Positions 26,007 to 34,501 of a stretch of DNA of 64,000 nt are shown here, piece after piece. The number at the start of each line of letters is the position of its first letter. Within the stretch, counting starts at the first letter, position 1. The stretch is taken from assembly GCA_944376715.1 (NCBI GenBank), contig CALWDO010000001.1:140647-204646 (forward strand), written 5' to 3'. The notes under the pieces were generated by a model. That model saw nothing but the letters and a program-made list of their open reading frames with translations. It was not told the origin of the DNA and searched no databases. Made by a program: the position numbers and the translations under genes. This DNA is from an uncultured Lachnoclostridium sp. (GTDB lineage: Bacteria > Bacillota > Clostridia > Lachnospirales > Lachnospiraceae).

Positions 26007-27322
26007 AATACCTCGATATTCTCTCTGTTTTCTATGTTTTTCATGACATTCTTGGTGTCAAAGACGGCTTTTGCATGCCGCTGCACCAGTTCATAATCCA
26101 CGTTGGTATGGGCCGTCGTGATCATGACCAAATCCGCGCTCTCGATCAGATCCTCCGTCAGTTCCGGCTCGCTTACGCGCTCCTGTCCCTTGAATCTGTA
26201 CTGTCTGACCCAGGGATCATAATAGACCACATCCGCTCCTGTCTTTTCCAGTTCCTCGATCACGCGCAGGGCAGGGCTCTCCCGGTAATCATCGATGTCC
26301 TGCTTGTAAGCCACGCCAAGGATCAGCACTCTGGAACCGTTCAGGGATTTCCGGAAACGGTTCAGGATCTTTCCTGCCCGTTCCACACAGTATGCCGGCA
26401 TCTTATCGTTAATCATCATGGAACTTTCGATCATGGAAGTATGGAATCCGTATTCCCTCGCCTTCCAGGACAGATAATAGGGATCCAGCGGAATGCAGTG
26501 GCCGCCCAGTCCCGGTCCCGGATAAAACGGCTGGAAGCCGTAAGGCTTCGTGCTGGCCGCGTCAATGACCTCCCAGATACTGATGCCCATCTCGTTGCAG
26601 AGCATCGCCAGTTCATTGATCAGGCCAATATTGATGTTCCTGTAAGTATTTTCCAGAATCTTCTCCATCTCCGCGATGGCCGGGGAAGACACCTCTTTCA
26701 CATCGCCTTCCAGGACTGCCCGGTACATGGCTGCGATGACTTCCGTGGCGTCTTTGCCCACTCCGCCGATCACTTTCGGAGTATTCTTCGTCTTATAGAT
26801 CAGATTGCCCGGGTCCACACGTTCCGGAGAAAATCCCAAGTAAAAATCTTCGCCGCATTTCAGCCCTGATCCTTCCTCCAGGATCGGCTTCACCAGCTCT
26901 TCTGTAGTACCCGGATAGGTAGTGGACTCCAGCACGACCATGGTGTTCTTCGTCAGATATTTTGCGATATCTCTCGTGGAGTTCCGCACACAGCTCAGAT
27001 CCGGCTCCTGATGGACGTCCAGCGGCGTAGGTACGCAGATGGCGATAAAATCCACATCCTTGATAAAGCTGAAATCCGATGTGGCGGACAACATTCCTTC
27101 TTCCACCAGACGTTTCAAGTCCTTATCTACCACATCTCCAATATAATTGTGCCCCTCGTTGACCAGCTTCACTTTGTGCGGCTGTTCATCGAAACCGATT
27201 GTCCTGAATCCGGCTTTCGCCTTCTCCACCGCCAGCGGCAGACCCACATAGCCCAGGCCGATCACACCGACTACGATCTCCTTTTTCGCGATTTTATCCA
27301 ATAGTAATTGTTTCATGCCCAT
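26003..27322 (-). CDS. UDP-N-acetylglucosamine 6-dehydrogenase (WbpA-like)
   Basis: 439 residues. VGVIGLGYVGLPLAVEKAKAG is the NAD-binding start (18-38), VPTPLDVHQEPDLS near 98, FSPERVDPGN near 164, and the catalytic Cys276 is in GPGLGGHCIPLDPYYLSWKA. YGFQPFYPGPG and the C-terminal KTGADVVYYDPW fit the WbpA/Vi-antigen TviB branch rather than the WecC branch at 3678. It oxidises UDP-GlcNAc to UDP-GlcNAc-uronate. SD AGGAAG is eight bases before the ATG. It is the first step of the cassette that continues through 24924, 24026 and 19872. Confidence 0.88.
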   Translation of the reverse strand: MGMKQLLLDKIAKKEIVVGVIGLGYVGLPLAVEKAKAGFRTIGFDEQPHKVKLVNEGHNYIGDVVDKDLKRLVEEGMLSATSDFSFIKDVDFIAICVPTPLDVHQEPDLSCVRNSTRDIAKYLTKNTMVVLESTTYPGTTEELVKPILEEGSGLKCGEDFYLGFSPERVDPGNLIYKTKNTPKVIGGVGKDATEVIAAMYRAVLEGDVKEVSSPAIAEMEKILENTYRNINIGLINELAMLCNEMGISIWEVIDAASTKPYGFQPFYPGPGLGGHCIPLDPYYLSWKAREYGFHTSMIESSMMINDKMPAYCVERAGKILNRFRKSLNGSRVLILGVAYKQDIDDYRESPALRVIEELEKTGADVVYYDPWVRQYRFKGQERVSEPELTEDLIESADLVMITTAHTNVDYELVQRHAKAVFDTKNVMKNIENRENIEVL

Positions 27323-27325
27323 CTT

Positions 27326-28582
27326 TTATCTTCCTTTCCTGCCCATACAAGTGTTCAGAATCTCCAGATACTGTCCTGCCAGCAAAGAATAATTATATTT
27401 TTCACGGATCTCCCTGCGTCCTCGTTCACCCATTGCCCTGCGCTCTTCCTCCGGCATCTGATATATCCGTAAAAGCGCTTCCGCAAAAGCTTTCGGATCT
27501 CCGCACGGCGTCACTATTCCTCCGCCGGATTCCTCTACCACATTGACAGAGTTGCAGGCGAATACTGTAGGAACGCCGGAATACAGATAATCATTCAGCT
27601 TATTCAGACTCAGGCCCAGATCGTTCAACACCCGGTCGTCCTTCAGCGCCGCGATGCAGGCGCCCGCTTTGGAAAGTACGACCGCCACCTGATCCGGTTC
27701 AATCCGCCCGAAGATTTTAACATGGTCCAGTTTTTCTTTTCGAACCTTCTCTTCCATTTTCGCTCTCAGATGCCCGTCCCCGATAAAAGCAAAGTGGATC
27801 TGATCCTGTCCCATTTTCTTTAAATATGCCGCTGCGTCAATCATATCTAAAGGTCGTTCTGAGTCCACGAAACTCCCGGTGTATACCGCGCACCAGTTCT
27901 CTGTCAGATAATGTTCCATCTCTTCCGGGAGATGCACGTTGCCCGACGCCAGTATCTGGTCAATTCTCTCCGTATGATAACCGTTAGGGATCCAGAATAC
28001 ACGGTCTTTTTTCACATACGGAAACTGTTTCAGATATTGGTATCCAAACTCCATCGTCATCACAATGGCATCCGCCCTCCGATATGCCCGGCGCTCCAGC
28101 GCAGAGAACAAAAGGCATACCGGATGGTATTTGGACCATCCGTAGATCTCTATAAAAGACAGGGGCCAAAAATCCCGAATTTCACAGATAAACGGGATTT
28201 TACACTCTTTGGCAATCCTGCATGCGCTTTCCCAGGCAAACGGGTGCACAGAAGAACCGATTACTGCGTCCGGTTTTCCAAAGCGTTCATAAAATTTCTT
28301 CTCATATTTTCTCATCAGGCGGCTGTAATCCATCATATTCAGGATACGGGCGGCGCCATTGCCATGATAGGCAGGAGAAGTATGCAGCCAGACGTATGTT
28401 ACGCCATCTGCCACCTTTTTTACAACTGCTTCTTTTTCATATAAATATGTCTCTCCCCGATGGCTGTAGCCGGACATAAAAACGACTACTTCCAAATCAT
28501 TTTTCACAAACTCTTTCGCCAGTTCAAAGTGGCGGTCACCTTCCAGCCCGGAATGATGATTTAATATCCACAGCTTTTTCAT
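27326..28582 (-). CDS. Family 4 glycosyltransferase (WbuB-like)
   Basis: 418 residues: LWILNHHSGLEGDRHFELA at the start, VIGSSVHPFAWESA near 107, FICEIRDFWPLSFIEIYG near 130, then VYTGSFVDSERPLDMID and KLNDYLYSGVPTVFACNSV in the donor half. The overall plan matches the GT4 enzyme at 6555-7817, and both follow directly after an initiating sugar transferase gene. It overlaps that gene (28579) by four bases and probably adds the second sugar to its lipid-linked product. Confidence 0.9.
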   Translation of the reverse strand: MKKLWILNHHSGLEGDRHFELAKEFVKNDLEVVVFMSGYSHRGETYLYEKEAVVKKVADGVTYVWLHTSPAYHGNGAARILNMMDYSRLMRKYEKKFYERFGKPDAVIGSSVHPFAWESACRIAKECKIPFICEIRDFWPLSFIEIYGWSKYHPVCLLFSALERRAYRRADAIVMTMEFGYQYLKQFPYVKKDRVFWIPNGYHTERIDQILASGNVHLPEEMEHYLTENWCAVYTGSFVDSERPLDMIDAAAYLKKMGQDQIHFAFIGDGHLRAKMEEKVRKEKLDHVKIFGRIEPDQVAVVLSKAGACIAALKDDRVLNDLGLSLNKLNDYLYSGVPTVFACNSVNVVEESGGGIVTPCGDPKAFAEALLRIYQMPEEERRAMGERGRREIREKYNYSLLAGQYLEILNTCMGRKGR

Positions 28583-29229
28583 CGTGCTACTTGCTCTTTC
28601 TGTTTTCTCGCTTCCCTTTCCTCTGCCAGATTAGACTCTACCACAGCGGTATCCACTGCTATCCCCTCTCTGGCAAATACCTTTGCCACAGTGCATATTA
28701 TAATTTTCACATCACCAAGAAATGTAATATGCTCCGCATACTGCGCGTCTAATTCCAGCCGGTCGTCCCAGGCCAGCATATTTCTTCCATTCACCTGGGC
28801 AAGCCCGGTCAGCCCCGGCATAACGCTGTGCCGTTTCTTCTCCCGTTCTGTATAATACGGCAGATAACTGCAAAGAAGCGGCCTGGGGCCTACAATGCTC
28901 ATATCACCTTTAAAAATATTAAACAGTTCAGGCAGTTCATCCAGGCTTGTCTTTCTCAAAAGACTTCCAAACGGTGTCAGACGTTTTTCATCCGGCAGCA
29001 GATTTCCATCTTTATCACATGTATTCGTCATAGTCCGGAACTTATACATTTTAAAAATCTTTTCATTTTTCCCTGGCCTCTCCTGGCAGAAAATAACCGG
29101 TTTCCCGAGCTTTACACGTACCAGTACCGCTGTCACAGCCAGCACCGGACTCAGTACCACTAACGCTCCTCCTGAAAGAACCACATCACAGGCCCGCTTC
29201 CCATATCTGGCGTATATTCCTGTTTTCAC
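28579..29229 (-). CDS. Initiating sugar phosphotransferase, small PglC-like form
   Basis: 216 residues, the size of the minimal monotopic phosphoglycosyltransferases. One re-entrant hydrophobic helix (VVLSGGALVVLSPVLAVTAV, about 15-34) leads into the catalytic core: IFCQERPGKNEKIFKMYKFR, LDELPELFNIFKGDMS and IVGPRPLL. It transfers a sugar-1-phosphate to undecaprenyl phosphate. PglC takes UDP-diacylated bacillosamine; here the PglF-like and PglE-like genes upstream in the same operon would supply a related 4-amino-4,6-dideoxy sugar, so that substrate is plausible. It is the second initiating enzyme of the window. Confidence 0.9.
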   Translation of the reverse strand: MKTGIYARYGKRACDVVLSGGALVVLSPVLAVTAVLVRVKLGKPVIFCQERPGKNEKIFKMYKFRTMTNTCDKDGNLLPDEKRLTPFGSLLRKTSLDELPELFNIFKGDMSIVGPRPLLCSYLPYYTEREKKRHSVMPGLTGLAQVNGRNMLAWDDRLELDAQYAEHITFLGDVKIIICTVAKVFAREGIAVDTAVVESNLAEEREARKQKEQVAR

Positions 29230-30200
29230 GGCGCAGTCTCCTCTTTGCGCATCATGATTTCATTATATTTCATCATGACCCATCCTTCCTCATATTCCCC
29301 GATCCGAGGAATATTTTCCTCTCCCTTAAGGTTTTGTACAATGTATGCCATATGATTTACCCCGCATTCATACGCATGGGGATAACCGCCGCCGAAACGG
29401 GGATTCACCTCCGATATATAATATTGTCCGTCACAGTCGAAGATATCAATGTCAATCTGCCCGGTGAATCCGCTCTCCTTTACAAATCGGCTGATCAATT
29501 CAAAGAGCTCAGAATCTTTAAAAGAGAGCCCTTTATCAGTCTCCCCGGCTCTCATCACCAGCTTCTTTTTTGTAAAAACAGAGATCGGTTCTTTACTAAT
29601 CAGATCAATATAGCAATCCGCGCCAATCTCCTGTCCCTGCAGATACTCCTGGATCATCAATCCTTCAGAATGGGCAAACAAAAGCTCAACCGTCTCCCGG
29701 TCATATGCCTTTGAAATAGCAATGCTGGCGCTTCCACGCACCGGTTTCACAAACACCGGATAGGTAATAAATCCCTGATCCACATCTTTAAAAAAAGCAT
29801 TCTGGTCTACATAACTCCTTGCACAGCGATAACCATGAGAAGACAGCCATTGATACATCTGCCACTTATCCAATGTTCTCTCGCACAATTCATAAGAAGA
29901 CCCTATCACTCTGACTCCCAGCTCCCTGAACCGTTCCTCATTTTGGGCCAGCAAAGACAGCTCCGGATCAATCAGAGAAAAAACCCCGTTAATCTTCTCT
30001 TTCCGGCAAATATCCAGAATTACATCCAGATATCCGGGCTCCGTCATTCGGGGGACAATATAATACTTATCCGCCTCATAAAGAGCAGGCGCATTTGGGC
30101 TCATGTCTGTCGCAATCACCATGCCCTCACCGGCAAGTTCTCTTTTCATATACTGTATGATTTTGTTCCGGGTTCCACAACTGAGAATCAATACATTCAT
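29226..30200 (-). CDS. ATP-grasp ligase (carbamoyl-phosphate-synthase-like)
   Basis: 324 residues from the ATG at 30200, which overlaps the preceding stop as ATGA; a longer frame to 30236 lies inside the upstream gene. The N-terminal pre-ATP domain is VLILSCGTRNKIIQYM; FVKPVRGSASIAISKA (about 142-157) is the ATP lysine and glycine loop, IQEYLQGQEIGADCYI follows, and QIDIDIFDCDGQYYISEVNPRFGGG is the metal site (DIF, E-x-NPR). ATP-grasp ligases of this type join a carboxylate to an amine through an acyl phosphate. Beside a 4-amino sugar pathway, amide formation between an amino acid and the sugar amine is a reasonable inference. Confidence 0.82.
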   Translation of the reverse strand: MNVLILSCGTRNKIIQYMKRELAGEGMVIATDMSPNAPALYEADKYYIVPRMTEPGYLDVILDICRKEKINGVFSLIDPELSLLAQNEERFRELGVRVIGSSYELCERTLDKWQMYQWLSSHGYRCARSYVDQNAFFKDVDQGFITYPVFVKPVRGSASIAISKAYDRETVELLFAHSEGLMIQEYLQGQEIGADCYIDLISKEPISVFTKKKLVMRAGETDKGLSFKDSELFELISRFVKESGFTGQIDIDIFDCDGQYYISEVNPRFGGGYPHAYECGVNHMAYIVQNLKGEENIPRIGEYEEGWVMMKYNEIMMRKEETAP

Positions 30201-31363
30201 TCTTCCGTTCCCTGCACATATTCTTTTACGCCCCATCTGCGGCGTACACAGGTAATCCTTCCTTTATCCTCCAGATATACATCCGGGTAGTAACTGATAA
30301 ACAGCGGAGACAGGCACATAGTATATGCCCCCACTTTTTCATATACGATCCGATCGCCGCACTGCAGTGCCGGCGCATCTGTCAACTGAAACAATCGATC
30401 GTCTTCCATACAGGTAAATCCTGATATAATCTGCGTCTTTACAATCCCTTCTCCTGACCTCATCGGCTCAACGTGATAAAAATAACTTTTTTTCCTCATC
30501 AAAGGATCCACATGGATCCTGCTGCCGTCTGTGATAACAAAACGATTTCTGTTAGTTTCCTTTACATCTGTCACCGTCGTTACATATTCAATCGGAGGGC
30601 AGATCAGAGAAGTCCCCGGCTCTACAATCAGACAGGTCCGTTTAGGATCAAAGCTTTTTCTCAATATCTCCGACATTACATTCAGATAATCGTCGTATTG
30701 AGGTTTATCTGGCAGTCCGCCAAAGTATCCTCCGCCTACATCTACATAATCCGGCTCTAATTTATACTCGTCGCATATTCTACACGCCGTCTCTGCTATC
30801 GCGCGATATATATTCAGGCTTCTGGTTTTAGAGCTACAATGCAGATGAAGTCCTGCAAACCTGATTCCAGGAAGCTTTTCCAACTCACCTACGACACGGC
30901 GAAGGCTCCCATTTTCATAGTTGAATCCAAAACGTCCGCCCTCTTCTCCACCGGATGCCTCTCCCGGACACATTGACTCCAGGTCGAAATTCACTCTCAG
31001 TCCCACATTTATGGTCTCTTCGGAATCCGCAGCCTCTTTCAACCATTCTATTTCCCTCTCTGCATCCAGATTGACAATATGTCCGGCTTTACATGCCCTT
31101 AAAAAACTTTCTTTCCCTTTTACCGGGCCATTATATATGATGTGTCTAAACCCCATATATTCCGCGAGCTCGTATTCGTCTTCCGACACAACTTCCGCAT
31201 AACAGCCATGTGCTTTCATAAAGGAAAGTACCCACGGAAGCGAATTGGTCTTAAACGAATAACCGACCACAGAATTGGGCCAATGGCGTTTCAATGCCAT
31301 ATGCAGTCTGTCCATCTCTTCTTCAAGAATGCTTTGATGAATTAAATAATAAGGTGTTTTCAT
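30197..31363 (-). CDS. Fold-type III PLP-dependent decarboxylase (second, LysA-like)
   Basis: 388 residues. PLP lysine Lys38 is in VVGYSFKTNSLPW; GLHLHCSSKTRSLNIY near 173, YVDVGGGYFGGLP near 206 and IVEPGTSLICPP near 246 are the usual barrel elements, and SGFTCMEDDRL near 316 is the Cys-x3-Asp loop of decarboxylases. It shares the fold but little sequence with the enzyme at 21303-22484. Both stand next to an acid-activating enzyme, here the ATP-grasp ligase with which it overlaps by four bases. Substrate unknown. Confidence 0.83.
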   Translation of the reverse strand: MKTPYYLIHQSILEEEMDRLHMALKRHWPNSVVGYSFKTNSLPWVLSFMKAHGCYAEVVSEDEYELAEYMGFRHIIYNGPVKGKESFLRACKAGHIVNLDAEREIEWLKEAADSEETINVGLRVNFDLESMCPGEASGGEEGGRFGFNYENGSLRRVVGELEKLPGIRFAGLHLHCSSKTRSLNIYRAIAETACRICDEYKLEPDYVDVGGGYFGGLPDKPQYDDYLNVMSEILRKSFDPKRTCLIVEPGTSLICPPIEYVTTVTDVKETNRNRFVITDGSRIHVDPLMRKKSYFYHVEPMRSGEGIVKTQIISGFTCMEDDRLFQLTDAPALQCGDRIVYEKVGAYTMCLSPLFISYYPDVYLEDKGRITCVRRRWGVKEYVQGTEE

Positions 31364-31376
31364 ATATCCTCGTTTT

Positions 31377-32510
31377 CTATGCCCACAATCTGCGGATGAT
31401 CCCGCAGACTCTCTCCAGATCTTCCTCCGTCATCTTGGTATCACTTGGCAGACATACTCCCCGGTTGAACAGTGTCTCCGCCACGCCGCCATGATCAATA
31501 TAATCGCATCCCGCAAATACCGGCTGAAGATGCATGGGTTTCCACACCGGACGGCTCTCCACGTCTCCCTGCTCCAGCGCCACCATCACATCCAAAGGTT
31601 TCACCGGGCAGTCCTCCGCGATCTGTATAACAGAAAGCCAGCAGTTAGCCCGCTCGTTTTCATGCACAGGCATAAAGGAAATGCCTTCCAGATCTCCCAG
31701 ATATTCCTGATAATACGCGAATATCTTCCGCTTCTGTTCGACCCTCTGCTCCAGCACCTTCATCTGTCCGCGGCCGATTCCGGCCAGGATATTGCTCATA
31801 CGATAATTATAACCGATTTCTTTATGTTCATAATGGCGCGCCGGCTCCCTGGCCTGAGTCGCCCAGAAACGCACCTTCGCGATCCGTTCTTTCGCTTTTT
31901 CCTCCTCCAGATTGCAGACCAGCATACCTCCTCCGGAAGTGGTGATGATCTTGTTCCCATTAAAAGAAAAAGCCCCGTAATCTCCAAAAGTTCCCGTATA
32001 CTTCCCATGATAAATGGTGCCAAGGCTCTCCGCCGCGTCCTCGATCACTGGCACGCCGTATCTCCCACAGATCTCCATGATCCGTTCCATATTGGCCGGA
32101 TTGCCGTACAGATGCACCGGCATAACCGCCTTCGCATTCGGATACTTTTTCAGCGCATCTTCCAATGCCTCCGGAGACATGTCCCAGGTCTCATAATCGC
32201 TGTCCACAAATACAGGCACCGCTTTTTCATACGCCACCGGATTCACCGTGGCTGAAAACGTCAGATCCTGGCAGATCACCACATCCCCCTGCCGCACCCC
32301 TGCCGCTTTTAGCGCCAGATGGATCGCGGAGGTGCCGGAAGAAAGAGCCGCCGCATCAGAGGCTCCCACGTAAGAAGCCAGCTCCTTCTCAAATTCGTTC
32401 ACATTTTTCCCAAGAGGAGCGATCCAGTTGGTATCAAACGCTTCTTTGATGTACTCCTGTTCATAGCCTTCTGCGCTCATGTGCGGAGAAGCCAGATAAA
32501 TATGTGCCAT
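31377..32510 (-). CDS. DegT-family sugar aminotransferase (PglE-like)
   Basis: 377 residues. PLP lysine Lys187 is in GAFSFNGNKIITTSGGGML; the N-terminus YLASPHMSAEGYEQEYIKEAFDTNWIAPLG and ALSSGTSAIHLAL are typical of C4 aminotransferases that act on UDP-4-keto-6-deoxy-GlcNAc (PglE/LegC branch). It follows the PglF-like dehydratase gene by 18 bases, so the pair should give UDP-4-amino-4,6-dideoxy-N-acetylglucosamine. The sugar would then go to the ATP-grasp and PglC-like enzymes downstream. Confidence 0.9.
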   Translation of the reverse strand: MAHIYLASPHMSAEGYEQEYIKEAFDTNWIAPLGKNVNEFEKELASYVGASDAAALSSGTSAIHLALKAAGVRQGDVVICQDLTFSATVNPVAYEKAVPVFVDSDYETWDMSPEALEDALKKYPNAKAVMPVHLYGNPANMERIMEICGRYGVPVIEDAAESLGTIYHGKYTGTFGDYGAFSFNGNKIITTSGGGMLVCNLEEEKAKERIAKVRFWATQAREPARHYEHKEIGYNYRMSNILAGIGRGQMKVLEQRVEQKRKIFAYYQEYLGDLEGISFMPVHENERANCWLSVIQIAEDCPVKPLDVMVALEQGDVESRPVWKPMHLQPVFAGCDYIDHGGVAETLFNRGVCLPSDTKMTEEDLERVCGIIRRLWA

Positions 32511-32528
32511 ATCTATGCCTCTTTTCCA

Positions 32529-34388
32529 TTAATTCTTATTCATATGATAAGTGGGGACAACCTCCGTCACTTTCTCCTTGATCAGCGGGCTGTCCTCCCT
32601 GGACAACCGATCCAATTCCTCTAACTGTTGTATGAACAGCTCTTCGTCAAATTCTATGGGTTTTCCAATATGGATCAGTTCATTGGCGGTACTCTGCAGG
32701 CCTTCTTCGTCCATCAACAGCTCTTCATACAGCTTTTCTCCAGGACGGAGCCCGGTAAACTGGATATCAATATCTTCGTAGGGCTTGTACCCCGACAAAC
32801 GGATCAGGTTTAACGCCAGATCCAGAATCTTCACCGGTTTTCCCATATCCAGTACAAAGATCTCCCCGCCTTTCGCAAAAGCACCTGCCTGTAATACCAG
32901 GGAGACCGCCTCCGGGATCGTCATGAAATAGCGGATAATATTGGGATCCGTCACCGTAACCGGACCTCCCTCTTCGATCTGTTTCTTGAACAGAGGAATC
33001 ACGCTGCCGTTGCTCCCCAGCACATTTCCAAAGCGGACCGCCACGAATTCCGTTTTGGACCGGCCGTTCATCATCTGGATCACCATCTCGCAGATGCGTT
33101 TGGACGCCCCCATGATATTGGTAGGATTCACCGCCTTGTCTGTGGAAATCAGCACAAAACGCGATGTGCCGTACTTGTCAGCAGCCTGGGCAGTCTTGTA
33201 TGTGCCAAATACGTTATTCTTAATCGCCTCGTTGGGACTGTCCTCCATTAAGGGCACATGTTTGTGAGCCGCCGCATGGTACACAATCTCAGGACGGTAA
33301 GTCTCAAACACACTGTTGATCCGATGCGTGTTTCTCACCGAGCCGATCAGCACGACCAGATCCAGTTCCGGATACTCATGCTTCAGTTCCTGCTGAATAT
33401 CGTAAGCGTTGTTTTCATAAATGTCAAAGATAATCAACCGCTTGGGGTCATGTCTGGCGATCTGCCTGCACAATTCGCTTCCGATGGAGCCTCCGCCCCC
33501 CGTGACCAGCACGGTCTTTCCCGACACATATCCCATAATGCTGTCAATCTTGGTGTTAATGGGCTCTCTTCCCAGCAGGTCTTCGATCTCTACGTTCCTT
33601 AACTTGGAGACACTGACCTCTCCATTGGCCAGCTGATACAGTCCGGGCAGTACTTTCAGCTTGCAGCTGGTCTGACTGCAGATATCCAGAAGTTCCTGTA
33701 TCTCGCTATGGGACGCCGAAGGGATCGCGATCATAATCTCATCGATGTCGTATTCTTCTGCAAGACGGCAGATATCGTTGCGGGTCCCCGCCACCGGCAC
33801 TCCGCGCAGATACTTTCCCTGCTTACCCGGATCGTCATCCACCAGGCAGCATACATGCTGCTCGCTGAACCGGCTGTTCTGAAGCTCTTTCAGCAAGGTA
33901 TTGCCCGCTTCCCCGGCGCCTACGATCATCGTATTCTTCTTCCCTGTATGGATCAAATCCTCTTTTTTCTGCTGGATATATCCCAGGATCCGGTACATGA
34001 ACCGAAATATAGATATACCCAAAGTCAGAATAAAGAAATACATAAACGGATAACTTCTCGGATAGTCCAGATGCATCAGCCGCATGCCGGCTGCCTGCGT
34101 CACAGCCGATATCAGGCAGGCCACAATAATATTTACAAGGTCTGAAGCGCTGGCATATTTCCATATACCCTGGTACAGCCGGAAGGCATAGAAAGCCGCT
34201 ATCGTAACAATTAAATTTATGGGAAGATAGCGGAAAATATTTTCGATAAATTCAATCGCCCGGGCTTCAAAGAACAGATTATAACGCACATAGATCGCCA
34301 GCGGACCGGATAACGTGATAATCAGAATATCCATCAGCACGAGCAAAAGGATCCGATAAATCATCTTTCTGCTTTTATGTCTAAACAT
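32529..34388 (-). CDS. Membrane-bound UDP-GlcNAc 4,6-dehydratase (PglF/CapD type)
   Basis: 619 residues: four N-terminal membrane helices (to about 140), a CoA-binding-like Rossmann region (TMIVGAGEAGNTLLKEL near 153) and a C-terminal SDR domain with VLVTGGGGSIGSELCRQI (about 291-308), YHAAAHKHVPLME and ISTDKAVNPTNIMGASKR, where TDK replaces Ser-Tyr-x3-Lys as in PglF. It makes UDP-4-keto-6-deoxy-GlcNAc. The ATG at 34388 has AGGAG six bases before it. It is the first gene of the 20-gene operon ending at 11843, with its own promoter upstream. Confidence 0.92.
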   Translation of the reverse strand: MFRHKSRKMIYRILLLVLMDILIITLSGPLAIYVRYNLFFEARAIEFIENIFRYLPINLIVTIAAFYAFRLYQGIWKYASASDLVNIIVACLISAVTQAAGMRLMHLDYPRSYPFMYFFILTLGISIFRFMYRILGYIQQKKEDLIHTGKKNTMIVGAGEAGNTLLKELQNSRFSEQHVCCLVDDDPGKQGKYLRGVPVAGTRNDICRLAEEYDIDEIMIAIPSASHSEIQELLDICSQTSCKLKVLPGLYQLANGEVSVSKLRNVEIEDLLGREPINTKIDSIMGYVSGKTVLVTGGGGSIGSELCRQIARHDPKRLIIFDIYENNAYDIQQELKHEYPELDLVVLIGSVRNTHRINSVFETYRPEIVYHAAAHKHVPLMEDSPNEAIKNNVFGTYKTAQAADKYGTSRFVLISTDKAVNPTNIMGASKRICEMVIQMMNGRSKTEFVAVRFGNVLGSNGSVIPLFKKQIEEGGPVTVTDPNIIRYFMTIPEAVSLVLQAGAFAKGGEIFVLDMGKPVKILDLALNLIRLSGYKPYEDIDIQFTGLRPGEKLYEELLMDEEGLQSTANELIHIGKPIEFDEELFIQQLEELDRLSREDSPLIKEKVTEVVPTYHMNKN

Positions 34389-34426
34389 GCCATGCTCCTA
34401 AACAGTTTTTGTACATATTCTGTAAT

Positions 34427-34455
34427 AGTGTATCACCTTTGCCTTTATTTTACAA
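34427..34455 (-). promoter_or_regulatory. Promoter of the 20-gene operon
   Basis: On the minus strand TTGTAA (34455-34450), a 17-base spacer and TACACT (34432-34427) lie 38 bases before the ATG of the PglF-like gene and just after the terminator of the preceding operon. Confidence 0.6.
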
Positions 34456-34470
34456 GTATTCAAAACAAAT

Positions 34471-34494
34471 ATAGCGTCCCCTCAAGGACGCTGT
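34471..34494 (-). terminator. Terminator of the operon 44047 to 34502
   Basis: A stem AGCGTCC/GGACGCT (34473-34479 with 34486-34492) is followed on the minus strand by a T-rich stretch, seven bases after the last stop at 34502. It separates this operon from the PglF-led one. Confidence 0.7.
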
Positions 34495-34501
34495 ATTTTC
34501 C

